Positions 1 through 8,180 of a DNA stretch of 64,000 nucleotides are shown here, one piece after another; within the stretch, counting starts at the first letter, position 1, and each line of letters starts with the position of its first letter. The stretch comes from Dyadobacter sp. (GTDB lineage Bacteria > Bacteroidota > Bacteroidia > Cytophagales > Spirosomataceae): assembly GCF_017744695.1 (NCBI RefSeq), contig NZ_JAGIAS010000003.1:806001-870000 (forward strand), read 5' to 3'. A program made the translations under genes and the position numbers. The notes beneath the pieces are model-generated. The model did not search any database. It saw only the letters and a list, made by a program, of their open reading frames with translations, and was not told the DNA's origin.

Positions 1-1047
1 GTCCACATCGGAAAAAAGCCTGGGTGAGAGCTTAGTCCTGTACAATGCACTGTAAAAAAGCGCTTTGTCATCCTCACTTCCGGCTACGTTTACCTTACCC
101 AATGCTTCATTCCACGCTTCACGCGCCGATTTCCGGACAGCCTCAAATGTTTTAATTCCCAGCTCCTTTTCAAGATTTGCCCTGGCTCCTTCAATGCTTG
201 TGAACGAAGTACCAATGCGGGCAGTAACCACCTGCTTTTCATCTCCAAACCCTACATAGGCCCCGAGTTTCTCCCGGTTTCCTTTGCCGGTAAGTATCCT
301 GCCCATCGGTGTAATCGTGTCGCCCAGCCACACCCCCGACTGCATGAATTTCTTATCAAACTTGATAACAAAGTATCCACTGATCCCCGCCGGTTGTCCC
401 GAGCCCTGGTAAATGCGATGAACAGGATTATAACCTACAATCTCCCCCCGCTCGCGAAGCACTTCCACGAAACCTTCCCCTTCGTCGCTGTTGGGCTCGA
501 TAATGATAAATGACTCTTCACCACTCTCGAACCTGAACCGCATCAGGGCGGTGCGCGCGAGCGCTGTTACCTCGGCATTAATCTGGTGGTCTTGCAGCCA
601 TACGCTGTAATAATCCGGCGCACTTTGCTCCTTTTCATGACTGAACAGACTGGCCCGTTTTTCAGGATTTGTAATGAGCTCGCCCGAAAGCGGCATCACC
701 GTCACAGAACCGTAGTCCTGTACACATGAGCCATTCAGCCAATGCGTACCGCGGAAGCCCTGAAACTTGTTATCATTATAGTAAAACGGTGCAATGCATT
801 TGGTTTCGGTAGCCCGCGTCTGCGGCGTCCATTGCGTCATACCATTCGGTACACCCACTGCCGGGATCGTCTGTCCTTTCAGTTCGCTGCCCGCTTCACT
901 ATGTGCTTTGGCACTCTCCGTTGCCGACGGCGCAGTACCAATCATTGTCGCCACGTAGTCGACGGGCATTTTTTGTGCATAGGATTGATTATCAACAAAA
1001 AAAGTCGACAATAACAGGAAACTGGCTGAGAGGAACGGTACGCGCAT
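1..1047 (-). CDS. GH92 family glycosidase (alpha-mannosidase type), 3'-truncated by window edge
   Basis: Only the first 349 residues are present; the reading frame runs open off the left edge. The ATG at 1047 is followed by a hydrophobic signal peptide ending near SYAQ (residues 22-25), so the enzyme is exported. Family traits visible are an early VDYVATMIGT segment, then IPAVGVPNGMTQWTPQT, FRGTHWLNGSCVQDYGS and an N-terminal beta-sandwich-like region, matching the N-terminal domain of GH92 exo-alpha-mannosidases, which act on alpha-linked mannose of N-glycans or mannans with calcium. The catalytic (alpha/alpha)6 domain lies outside the window and could not be checked. The neighbour at 1158 is divergent. 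Family call is by recalled motif pattern; the linkage specificity is unknown. Confidence 0.85.
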   Translation of the reverse strand, partial: MRVPFLSASFLLLSTFFVDNQSYAQKMPVDYVATMIGTAPSATESAKAHSEAGSELKGQTIPAVGVPNGMTQWTPQTRATETKCIAPFYYNDNKFQGFRGTHWLNGSCVQDYGSVTVMPLSGELITNPEKRASLFSHEKEQSAPDYYSVWLQDHQINAEVTALARTALMRFRFESGEESFIIIEPNSDEGEGFVEVLRERGEIVGYNPVHRIYQGSGQPAGISGYFVIKFDKKFMQSGVWLGDTITPMGRILTGKGNREKLGAYVGFGDEKQVVTARIGTSFTSIEGARANLEKELGIKTFEAVRKSAREAWNEALGKVNVAGSEDDKALFYSALYRTKLSPRLFSDVD

Positions 1048-1157
1048 GGTTAGGCTTGTTATTAATTCAGGTCGGAAGATCGAAAAAATAATGGTATGTT
1101 AGGTCGATAGAATGTTGATATTCCACTGATCAGGACGATTTAAATCCAAATAACCCT

Positions 1158-2006
1158 ATGAAAATCCATATCATCGACACCGGTTTTTTCAAGCTCGATG
1201 GCGGGGCCATGTTCGGCGTGGTCCCGAAAACACTTTGGCACAAACAGAACCCGGCCGATGAAAAAAACCTCTGCTCCTGGGCCATGCGATGTCTTCTCAT
1301 CGAGGATGGTAACAAACTGATATTGGTCGATACCGGAATGGGGAACAAGCAGGACGACAAGTTTTTCGGGTTCTACGACCTGCACGGCGAAGCTACTTTA
1401 CTTTCTTCGATCGCCGAAAAAGGTTTCAGCCCCGCCGATATTACCGATGTGTTCCTAACCCACCTGCATTTCGACCACGTCGGTGGCGCCGTGCAGTTCA
1501 GCCGTGACGGCTCCCGCCTCGAACCGACCTTTCCAAACGCCACATATTGGTCCAACGAAGCGCATTGGCAATGGGCTACCCATCCCAATCCGCGAGAAAA
1601 GGCTTCTTTTTTGAAAGAAAACATCCTTCCATTGCAGGAATCAGGGCAATTGCGCTTTATCGAAAATGGCCGGTCGCCCTTTGATGGCATCGGCCTGATC
1701 CACGTCGATGGGCATACCGAACAAATGATGCTGCCCGTTATCCAATACAAAAACCAGAAGATCATCTACTGCGCCGACCTGTTTCCTTCGTCCTACCACG
1801 TTCCCATCCCGTGGATCATGAGCTACGACATGCGGCCATTGCAAACGATCGACGAAAAACAGCGCGTGCTCCAACAGGCCGTCGACGAGCAATGCATCTT
1901 ACTTTTCGAGCATGACCCTGTGTATGAGGCGGCATTGGTGGAGCAAACCGAGAAAGGAATCAGGATTCGGGAGCGGGGAATGCTGGGAGATTTTCTGGTT
2001 GAGTAA
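1158..2006 (+). CDS. MBL-fold metallo-hydrolase (lactonase-like)
   Basis: A 282-residue protein without signal peptide, hence cytoplasmic. It has the metallo-beta-lactamase zinc motif THLHFDHVGG (H102, H104, D106, H107), an upstream VDTG strand-turn at 57-60, a second histidine in HVDGHTEQ, and a metal-bridging aspartate in YCADLFPSS. Length and layout match the N-acyl homoserine lactonase/MBL-fold hydrolase group, but these motifs do not fix the substrate. It starts 110 bp from the divergent GH92 gene and is followed 26 nt later by the antitoxin-like gene, which has its own promoter candidate. Could equally be a general hydrolase of lactones or thioesters. Confidence 0.85.
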   Translation: MKIHIIDTGFFKLDGGAMFGVVPKTLWHKQNPADEKNLCSWAMRCLLIEDGNKLILVDTGMGNKQDDKFFGFYDLHGEATLLSSIAEKGFSPADITDVFLTHLHFDHVGGAVQFSRDGSRLEPTFPNATYWSNEAHWQWATHPNPREKASFLKENILPLQESGQLRFIENGRSPFDGIGLIHVDGHTEQMMLPVIQYKNQKIIYCADLFPSSYHVPIPWIMSYDMRPLQTIDEKQRVLQQAVDEQCILLFEHDPVYEAALVEQTEKGIRIRERGMLGDFLVE

Positions 2007-2029
2007 ATGCGGCCATTTCATTATATTTG
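1999..2029 (+). promoter_or_regulatory. Candidate Bacteroidota promoter for the toxin-antitoxin operon
   Basis: TTG at 1999-2001, a 20-nt spacer, then TATATTTG at 2022-2029, an exact match to the TAnnTTTG -7 box. The box ends 3 nt before the ATG at 2033, so the transcript would start at or next to the start codon (leaderless). It overlaps the end of the MBL-fold gene. Confidence 0.45.
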
Positions 2030-2032
2030 AAT

Positions 2033-2257
2033 ATGCAAGCGCTGGAAAACATATCATTCGATGAATTGATCAGCCTGATCAGAGGCCTATCGGACACTCA
2101 GCGTGCCCAATTGAAAGCCGAGATTAACCGAATGGAAAATGAAACTACCAGCGATTCACTCGACGAATTTCTACAGTCAGCCCCAACGTTCTCTGAAGAT
2201 CAAATAAAAACGATTGAAGAAACCAGAAAGGCAATTGACCAATGGCGAAAGAACTAG
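2033..2257 (+). CDS. Small antitoxin-like protein upstream of PIN toxin
   Basis: A 74-residue, charged, probably helical protein. An in-frame TTG at 2027 lies inside the promoter-like box, so the ATG at 2033 is preferred. No recognised DNA-binding fold could be read. The call rests on context: its last 16 nt overlap the start of a PIN-domain toxin gene, the usual arrangement of VapB-type antitoxin before VapC. The C-terminal half (EDQIKTIEETRKAIDQWRKN) is what would be expected to wrap the toxin, by analogy only. Not similar enough to a named antitoxin family to assign one. Confidence 0.6.
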   Translation: MQALENISFDELISLIRGLSDTQRAQLKAEINRMENETTSDSLDEFLQSAPTFSEDQIKTIEETRKAIDQWRKN

Positions 2258-2637
2258 TGCTTGTTGACACTTCCATTCTCATCGATTTTTTCCGCAAATC
2301 CGACAAAGCAAATTCCCGGCTGATGAAACTAACAACAGGGGGCTTCCGCTTTTGCATTTCGGCGGTTACAGAATTCGAAATTTACACCGGCACTACCCAA
2401 AATCAAATAGATTATTGGGAGGACTTTTTGCTCAGAACGCCGGTCTTGGCATTCGACAAAGAGGTCGCTCGCACGGCTGTCGACATCAACAAGGCCCTTA
2501 GGAAGCAAAGCAAATTAATCGACATGGCAGATCTTTTCATAGCCGCTACGGCAGTCCATTACAGCTTGCCGCTAATAACATTGAACGTGAAGCATTTCGA
2601 ACGAGTCGATGAGTTAATACTTCTTCCCCAACCATGA
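2242..2637 (+). CDS. vapC: PIN-domain ribonuclease toxin, VapC type
   Basis: A 131-residue PIN domain. Visible acidic active-site residues are D9 (VDTSILIDFF), E44/E46 (TEFEIY), D94 and D97 (IDMADLFIAATA), with the C-terminal TLNVKHF segment carrying N115 in place of the frequent fourth acid, which is common in VapC proteins. VapC toxins are Mg-dependent endoribonucleases cutting tRNA or rRNA; the target here is unknown. It overlaps the upstream antitoxin-like gene by 16 nt and the downstream patatin gene by 4 nt (ATGA), implying translational coupling of all three. Start MAKEL fits the overlap. Confidence 0.88.
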   Translation: MAKELVLVDTSILIDFFRKSDKANSRLMKLTTGGFRFCISAVTEFEIYTGTTQNQIDYWEDFLLRTPVLAFDKEVARTAVDINKALRKQSKLIDMADLFIAATAVHYSLPLITLNVKHFERVDELILLPQP

Positions 2638-3392
2638 AAACAGCACTAGTCCTTTCAGGTGGGGGTGCGCGTGGGATCGCGCATGTGGGCGTGGCGCAGG
2701 CATTGTGGGAGCGTGGTGTGCGTCCGGATGTGATCAGCGCGACCAGTTCGGGGGCGTTTGTCGGGGCTTTGCTGGCGTATGCTTATAAGCCGGGAGAAAT
2801 CTTGAAAATCATCCGTGACACGAGTTTTTATCCGTATCTCAGGTTTGGGATCGGCGCCAATGGTTTGCTCCATATGCGGAAAATGGAGGATGTTTTCCGG
2901 AGATTCATTCCTGAAAACACATTTGAGTCACTGAAAACGCCACTGATAGTGACCGCGACCGACATTGTTTTGGGGGAAGAAGTACGTTTTCGCTCTGGCG
3001 AACTTGCATTACCTGTGCTCGCATCCTGCTGCATTCCGGGGCTTTTCAGCCCAATGCACTACAACGGCCACGACCTGGTGGATGGAGGCGTTTTGAACAA
3101 CCTGCCCGTCGAGCCAATACTCGACGAAGCAGATTATATTATCGGAAGCCATTGTAATCCTTTTAATCTCGATAAACCGCTGAAACGCACCACCGAGATT
3201 ATCTACCGGAGCCTCATCCTGGCGATGCATACCAAAACCAAAGCACGGTTCGCAAAATGCGACCTGCTTATCGAACCGCCTGCTTTGAGCAGTTTCAGCA
3301 TTTTTGATTTTCGGAAGGCGGATCAGTTATTTGAGATTGGATACGCATTCGCCCAAACGCTCCTGAACGAGCGCAATATCCTATTTCCCTGA
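2634..3392 (+). CDS. Patatin-like phospholipase
   Basis: A 252-residue patatin domain with no signal peptide. The oxyanion-hole loop is SGGGARG (G9-G14). The nucleophile elbow reads SATSSGAF with S38 as nucleophile, so the first Gly of the usual GxSxG is Ala36. The catalytic Asp is D150 in DLVDGGVLNNLP. It belongs to the short bacterial RssA/YchK-like group of lipid acyl hydrolases. The start overlaps the stop of the PIN toxin gene by 4 nt, so it is co-translated with a toxin-antitoxin pair. Its 3' end overlaps the convergent haloperoxidase gene by 12 nt. Substrate unknown. Confidence 0.88.
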   Translation: MKTALVLSGGGARGIAHVGVAQALWERGVRPDVISATSSGAFVGALLAYAYKPGEILKIIRDTSFYPYLRFGIGANGLLHMRKMEDVFRRFIPENTFESLKTPLIVTATDIVLGEEVRFRSGELALPVLASCCIPGLFSPMHYNGHDLVDGGVLNNLPVEPILDEADYIIGSHCNPFNLDKPLKRTTEIIYRSLILAMHTKTKARFAKCDLLIEPPALSSFSIFDFRKADQLFEIGYAFAQTLLNERNILFP

Positions 3393-4718
3393 TTCCGCCA
3401 CCGCTTTATTGCTCAGCGTGCTCATCACCCATTCTCCGACCTGACGTCCTTGCTTCTGCCCGTTCTCAATCGCGTCCATAAAGTGGATACCACCGTAGAA
3501 ACGCGAAATACCGGATTCTTCCGAGGCATGCAGAAATGATTTGAATGGGCGTGCTTTCAGGTTGAAACGTTCTTCCACGGTGTCGGTATAGGCAAAATTG
3601 TCACCGAAATAATGGGTAAGAATAACGGCCGCGGCTGTCGATATCACCGAATGCCCACTCAGGTACTCCGGAAACGGCGGGGTTTGGAGAAATGGCTTCC
3701 AGGTAGGGTCGATGTATTTGCGGATGGCCGTTTCTGGGCGAATGCGGTTGCTGCGGTATTTCTCGTCCCAGCAGGCCATAAAGCCGTCCATCAGTCCGAT
3801 CGCCACCGAGGTATTGATCAGCATGGTTTTGGAGAAATCGGTTTTCGCTTTCCGACAAGCGATATCGGTGATGCCCATCCAGTGCGCGCCCGGGGAGATT
3901 TTCTTCATTCCTACCAATAAATGGCCTTTGTTTTCCAACGCAAACGGGTTGCAATCCCAGAACGCCGCGATTACCCGATGCTCTCCCGCTTTTTGATCGT
4001 CGTCGTAATTGCGTTTCATGAGTTTAAAAAACTCGGAATCTTTGGCTTCAGAGAACGCTACAGGCGGCGCGGGCTTGAACTGCGACGACGAATCCAGGGT
4101 GAATGGCCGTACCGTTTTGAAATAAGGCTCTACCGGCGGGAAATAGCCCGGAGGCGTCGGATACCAGGTACCCGGACCGCCGTGCGGCTCATAGCGAGGG
4201 AAGTTGCTGATCTTATTGTAACGGTCGGCTTTGGCATATTTCAAAATCTGCTTGCTGATCGCCAGCGCATATTCCTGCGACCCGGCTAATACCTCTTCCG
4301 TAAACCCGATTTTTTGGCAGGAATCGACCAGGCTCTGCTGGTATTTTTTGAGAAGCAAACCGCCGGAAGGCTGCATTTTCTTCGCGGTTTCAAGCATCGC
4401 CAGCGCCGCGGCAAGTTGATAGGAGTATTCAGCTACCCTGGGCTTTTCGATTTCCGGGAAGTCGTTCAATACGCCGTGCATGGTGGGATAAGCCTTATCA
4501 TTGGCAGCCACCACTTCGTAGCCCGCCAGACATGCGTAGGAATAGAACCGAGCCCCAAGCGGCGGGTTCGTAACGTCATGCACCATTACGTCCGTCATTT
4601 GCTGCGTCACCTGACCAATCACCGTCGGATCGATCTCTTTTTTTGATTCATTTTTTTTGCAGGCTGTCCACGTGACTGCCAGCAGCATTCCCAGAAGGAG
4701 GTTACTGAACTTTACCAA
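3381..4718 (-). CDS. Vanadium-dependent haloperoxidase/PAP2-family lipoprotein (paralogue 1)
   Basis: A 445-residue protein with a lipoprotein signal ending TWTAC (Cys20), so membrane-anchored and exported. The vanadate/phosphate pocket shared by vanadium haloperoxidases and class A acid phosphatases is complete: K320 and R327 in KYRSNRIRP, S354-G355-H356 in EYLSGHS, and R406 with H412 in SRFYGGIHFMD. The reaction is either halide oxidation with peroxide or phosphate ester hydrolysis; sequence alone does not decide. There is no ATG giving a full signal peptide: the start is TTG at 4718, lying inside the end of the upstream FG-GAP gene (17-nt overlap), which indicates translational coupling. 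A paralogue lies at 13794. Confidence 0.85.
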   Translation of the reverse strand: MVKFSNLLLGMLLAVTWTACKKNESKKEIDPTVIGQVTQQMTDVMVHDVTNPPLGARFYSYACLAGYEVVAANDKAYPTMHGVLNDFPEIEKPRVAEYSYQLAAALAMLETAKKMQPSGGLLLKKYQQSLVDSCQKIGFTEEVLAGSQEYALAISKQILKYAKADRYNKISNFPRYEPHGGPGTWYPTPPGYFPPVEPYFKTVRPFTLDSSSQFKPAPPVAFSEAKDSEFFKLMKRNYDDDQKAGEHRVIAAFWDCNPFALENKGHLLVGMKKISPGAHWMGITDIACRKAKTDFSKTMLINTSVAIGLMDGFMACWDEKYRSNRIRPETAIRKYIDPTWKPFLQTPPFPEYLSGHSVISTAAAVILTHYFGDNFAYTDTVEERFNLKARPFKSFLHASEESGISRFYGGIHFMDAIENGQKQGRQVGEWVMSTLSNKAVAESGK

Positions 4719-7700
4719 TTTGATATGCTTTTATTTCCTGTTGATTAATCCCGAATAGCAGTTTATTTCCGATCGGCAGCACGCTGCGTACATCGCCTTT
4801 CAACCCAAAACCCGATTTATCCTGATTGACGTATTCAAATTGCCCTTTGCCATTCCCTTGCAGCAGGATTCCGTAGTTGGCATCATACTTTCCGAAACGG
4901 AGCCGCGCTTTGCTGACATTGCCGCAAAGCAACAGATCCTTCTTGCCATCGCCATTGTAATCAAGCGAAGTGATGGTGTATACGGGCGATACCTGTGTCT
5001 GTAACGGCAGCGCCTTTTCAGAAAACTTCCCATTGCTATTCCTTTCGAAATAGGCCGTTTTCAGGTAATTCGCTTTGAGCTCCTGAGCGCCCTCGAGTTC
5101 TTCTTTGGTAAAGATCTCTTTCACCGTCGCGTCAGCGTAGCTTTTGTAATCCTGAAAACGGGTACGCATGATGCTCATTTGATCCAGCATTTCGTCGCGT
5201 GTTACGTAAGGATAGCTTTTGCCCTGAATGTAAAAGCTCATGATCGGGTCAATACTGCCATTATCGTCAAAATCCTTGTACACCATTTCCACCGGCTCGT
5301 TATCGCTCGCTTTGCATTGCGTATTGGTTCCCATATTGCCTATCACGAGGTCCTCCTTTCCGTCCCCGTTCAGGTCTTCTACGAGGATCTTGTTCCACCA
5401 GCCGTTGTAAGGCTTGTCAAAGTACTCGGCGGTTTTGTTTTCGAGCTTGCCATTGTTGTTGATCAACACGGTGACCGGCATCCACTCTCCTACCACGATC
5501 AGGTCGGCTTTTTTGTCTCCGTTCAGATCCGTCCAGGCCGCGTCGGTCACCAGGCCGATACGTTCCAGCTCCTTGGAAACACCGGCGGTCTGGTCGGTGA
5601 ACTTGCCTTTGCCGTCATTAATCAGGATATAGCTGCGGGGCGTTTCGGGGTACCGGCCCGGAATCACCCGGCCGCCTACAAAAAGATCAGGTTTGGCGTC
5701 GCCATTGATGTCGGCCGTACGTACGCAGCTCGTACTCGTGAGCATAGCAGGCAATGCCCCCGAGGCTTTGGTAAAATTCCCTTTACCATCGTTGATATAC
5801 AACCGGCTTTGCAACAACGGGTCCTCCGGCATAAAGCTCGCATAACCGCCGCTGGCTACGAAGAGATCCTGCGCGCCATCGCCATTCGCATCGAAAAATA
5901 ATGCGTCCGTATCCTCACTTCGCTTGTCGGCCTCAAATGCGGGAACTGGTTTTACGGTAAATGTGCCGCCCTTTTGCTGAATGTACAACCTAGCCGCCTC
6001 TCCCGAGGTGCCCCCAATGAACACATCTTCCAGTCCATCCCCATTCACATCGCCTTTCCGCATACACGGGTTGGAGAATGAAATCGGGTTGATCAACAAG
6101 GGCTGACGCTTGAAATCATTCATTTTCACAGCCGGGCTCTTGAATGCGATCGGCGAGGCAACCGGCACAAATACAGGCGCGACCGCTTTCTCAGCCTTCG
6201 CTTTTTCTTTGGCATTCACCTCTGACAGCGCCAGCGTGGTATTTGTTTTGGGATTAATCACCTTTTCCTGCTTACCATTAAGCCAGGTTACCACCAGCGA
6301 ATCGATGCCCACTTCCTTACCCAACCCGAAATGCAGCACCGGCGATACGCTCGACTGGTAACCGCGGGTCGGCATCTGTTCGAGGTATTGCTGCTGGCCT
6401 TTCTGGTAGATCGTCACTTTCGCACCAAGCCCCAGCGTGTTCTGGCCGGCTCCGGTCAGCTTCACTTTGAGGTAATTGTTTTTTAAATGCCTGTCCCCGT
6501 CGTTCTGGTAAATGAATGCAGGCTTGTTGATATTGTTCACGACCAGGTCGAGATCGCCGTCGTTATCCAGGTCGGCATAGGCCGCACCGCCGGAGTTGGA
6601 GATTTCTCCCAGGCCCCAGGTATCGGCAACGTTGGTAAATGTGAGGTCTTTTTTATTTTGAAAAAGATAGTTTTTCATGTTCGAGGACGGCATCTGATAC
6701 ACCAGTTGTAGCACGTCCTCCCGCTTCACCTGTCCTTCGATCCGTTTCAAATGATCGCCCATGAACTTCACAAAATCCATATTCGTAAAGTCGCGCAGGT
6801 TCCCGTTCGTAATGAAAAGGTCTTTCCAGCCATCATTGTCATAATCGGCAAATAGCGATGCCCAACTCCAGTCCGTATTCGAAACGCCGGAAAGTTGGCC
6901 GATTTCGGAAAATACGGGGTGTTTCGTGCCTTTGCCGAGGCCTTCATTCAGTTGCAGCATATTGCGCATATACTGGTGATGAAAGCCCATTTTGACATTA
7001 AAATCAAACAATTCGTAGTTGTCGAGGCCCGTCAGCAACTTCTGGCGACGGTTATCCTCGGGAAGCATATCGAGCGTGAAAATGTCGGGCAAGCCGTCGT
7101 TGTTGAAATCGGCGATGTCGTTCCCCATCGACGAATGCGACGTGTGGCCGATACTCGCGTCGAGCACATCGGTAAATGTGCCGTTGCCATTATTGATATA
7201 TAAAAAATCCGGGACGGAGTAGTCGTTGGAAATGTACATATCCTGCCAGCCGTCCTGGTTAATGTCGGCAATGCCGATCCCCAGGCCGTAGCTCAGTTGC
7301 GAGCTATGAATGCCCGCTTTCTTAGTAATGTCTGTAAAATGGGGTGCGCCGTTTTGCGGATTGTTCCGGAACAGCCTGACGCCGGTTACCGGATCTTCCT
7401 TTCTGAGAATATCAGCCGTGCTCGCCTCGTCGAGGATCGGCAGGGCTTTGGGATTATGGTTGAGCAGGAACATATCGAGGTCCCCGTCTTTGTCGAAATC
7501 GAAAAAGGCGGCTTGCGTGCTGTTGCTTAAGACACCCAGGCCATATTGCTCCGCCATTTCCTCAAACTGCGGAATGCCCTGTGCATTATTTCCTTTGTTG
7601 ATGAACAACTGGTCTTTCAGGCTCTCCGGCGAAACCGCTCCGGAGTAACAAACGTAAATATCGAGCTTACCATCCCCGTTTACATCGGCCATTGTTACGC

Positions 7701-8088
7701 CCGTCTTCCACGGGCGCTCGCGCCCACCTACCTGCGCAATGGCCGTGATATCCTCGAATACCATCTTACCCTTGTTCAGATACAGCTTATTAGGCACCAT
7801 GTTGCCGGTGAAATAAATGTCGTCGAGCCCGTCGCCATTGAGATCGCCAACAGCCACTCCACCTCCGTTATAGAAGTATTCATACATCAACACATTGGTA
7901 TTCAACCCCTCGGTCAATGTATTGGAGAAATCTACTTTTGTCTGTTCAGGGCTCAGCAGCGTAAAGAGCTTCGGGCCACCGGGCCCTTTCTTTTCTTCTT
8001 TGGAATCGGAGGATTTGTCACAACCGGAAAGTACCAGTCCAGCGATCAGAACAATGCTGCCTGCTTTCCAGGGCCATATTTGCTTCAT
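4702..8088 (-). CDS. FG-GAP/VCBS repeat lipoprotein with ASPIC/UnbV (CRTAC1-like) domain
   Basis: A 1128-residue exported lipoprotein (lipobox VLSGC, Cys23). It is built from many Ca-binding FG-GAP/VCBS blades, each with a D-x-N-x-D-G-x-x-D loop (for example DLNGDGLDDI at 82-91, DVNGDGKLDI at 135-144, DFNNDGLPDI at 327-336), forming probably two beta-propellers. Between them, about residues 540-610, is an ASPIC/UnbV domain (LGLGAKVTIYQKG to VTWLNGKQEKV). Such proteins are common partners of SusCD in Bacteroidota, with no established activity; surface glycan binding is a guess. It lies downstream of susD after a terminator hairpin and overlaps the next gene by 17 nt. Confidence 0.85.
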   Translation of the reverse strand: MKQIWPWKAGSIVLIAGLVLSGCDKSSDSKEEKKGPGGPKLFTLLSPEQTKVDFSNTLTEGLNTNVLMYEYFYNGGGVAVGDLNGDGLDDIYFTGNMVPNKLYLNKGKMVFEDITAIAQVGGRERPWKTGVTMADVNGDGKLDIYVCYSGAVSPESLKDQLFINKGNNAQGIPQFEEMAEQYGLGVLSNSTQAAFFDFDKDGDLDMFLLNHNPKALPILDEASTADILRKEDPVTGVRLFRNNPQNGAPHFTDITKKAGIHSSQLSYGLGIGIADINQDGWQDMYISNDYSVPDFLYINNGNGTFTDVLDASIGHTSHSSMGNDIADFNNDGLPDIFTLDMLPEDNRRQKLLTGLDNYELFDFNVKMGFHHQYMRNMLQLNEGLGKGTKHPVFSEIGQLSGVSNTDWSWASLFADYDNDGWKDLFITNGNLRDFTNMDFVKFMGDHLKRIEGQVKREDVLQLVYQMPSSNMKNYLFQNKKDLTFTNVADTWGLGEISNSGGAAYADLDNDGDLDLVVNNINKPAFIYQNDGDRHLKNNYLKVKLTGAGQNTLGLGAKVTIYQKGQQQYLEQMPTRGYQSSVSPVLHFGLGKEVGIDSLVVTWLNGKQEKVINPKTNTTLALSEVNAKEKAKAEKAVAPVFVPVASPIAFKSPAVKMNDFKRQPLLINPISFSNPCMRKGDVNGDGLEDVFIGGTSGEAARLYIQQKGGTFTVKPVPAFEADKRSEDTDALFFDANGDGAQDLFVASGGYASFMPEDPLLQSRLYINDGKGNFTKASGALPAMLTSTSCVRTADINGDAKPDLFVGGRVIPGRYPETPRSYILINDGKGKFTDQTAGVSKELERIGLVTDAAWTDLNGDKKADLIVVGEWMPVTVLINNNGKLENKTAEYFDKPYNGWWNKILVEDLNGDGKEDLVIGNMGTNTQCKASDNEPVEMVYKDFDDNGSIDPIMSFYIQGKSYPYVTRDEMLDQMSIMRTRFQDYKSYADATVKEIFTKEELEGAQELKANYLKTAYFERNSNGKFSEKALPLQTQVSPVYTITSLDYNGDGKKDLLLCGNVSKARLRFGKYDANYGILLQGNGKGQFEYVNQDKSGFGLKGDVRSVLPIGNKLLFGINQQEIKAYQIGKVQ

Positions 8089-8114
8089 GACAGGAATGAA
8101 GAGTTTTGAAGGAG

Positions 8115-8155
8115 TAAAAAAAGAAACTATGCCTTGTTAGCCAAGGCATAGTTTC
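8115..8155 (-). terminator. Hairpin terminator between susD and the FG-GAP gene
   Basis: Perfect 14-bp inverted repeat at 8123-8136 and 8142-8155 with a 5-nt loop; on the minus strand it is followed by a run of seven Ts (8116-8122 as A on plus). It sits 26 nt after the susD stop and 35 nt before the FG-GAP start, so it would stop or attenuate read-through from susCD. Confidence 0.8.
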
Positions 8156-8180
8156 AGTAAAATTAGTCAATAAAATATAA

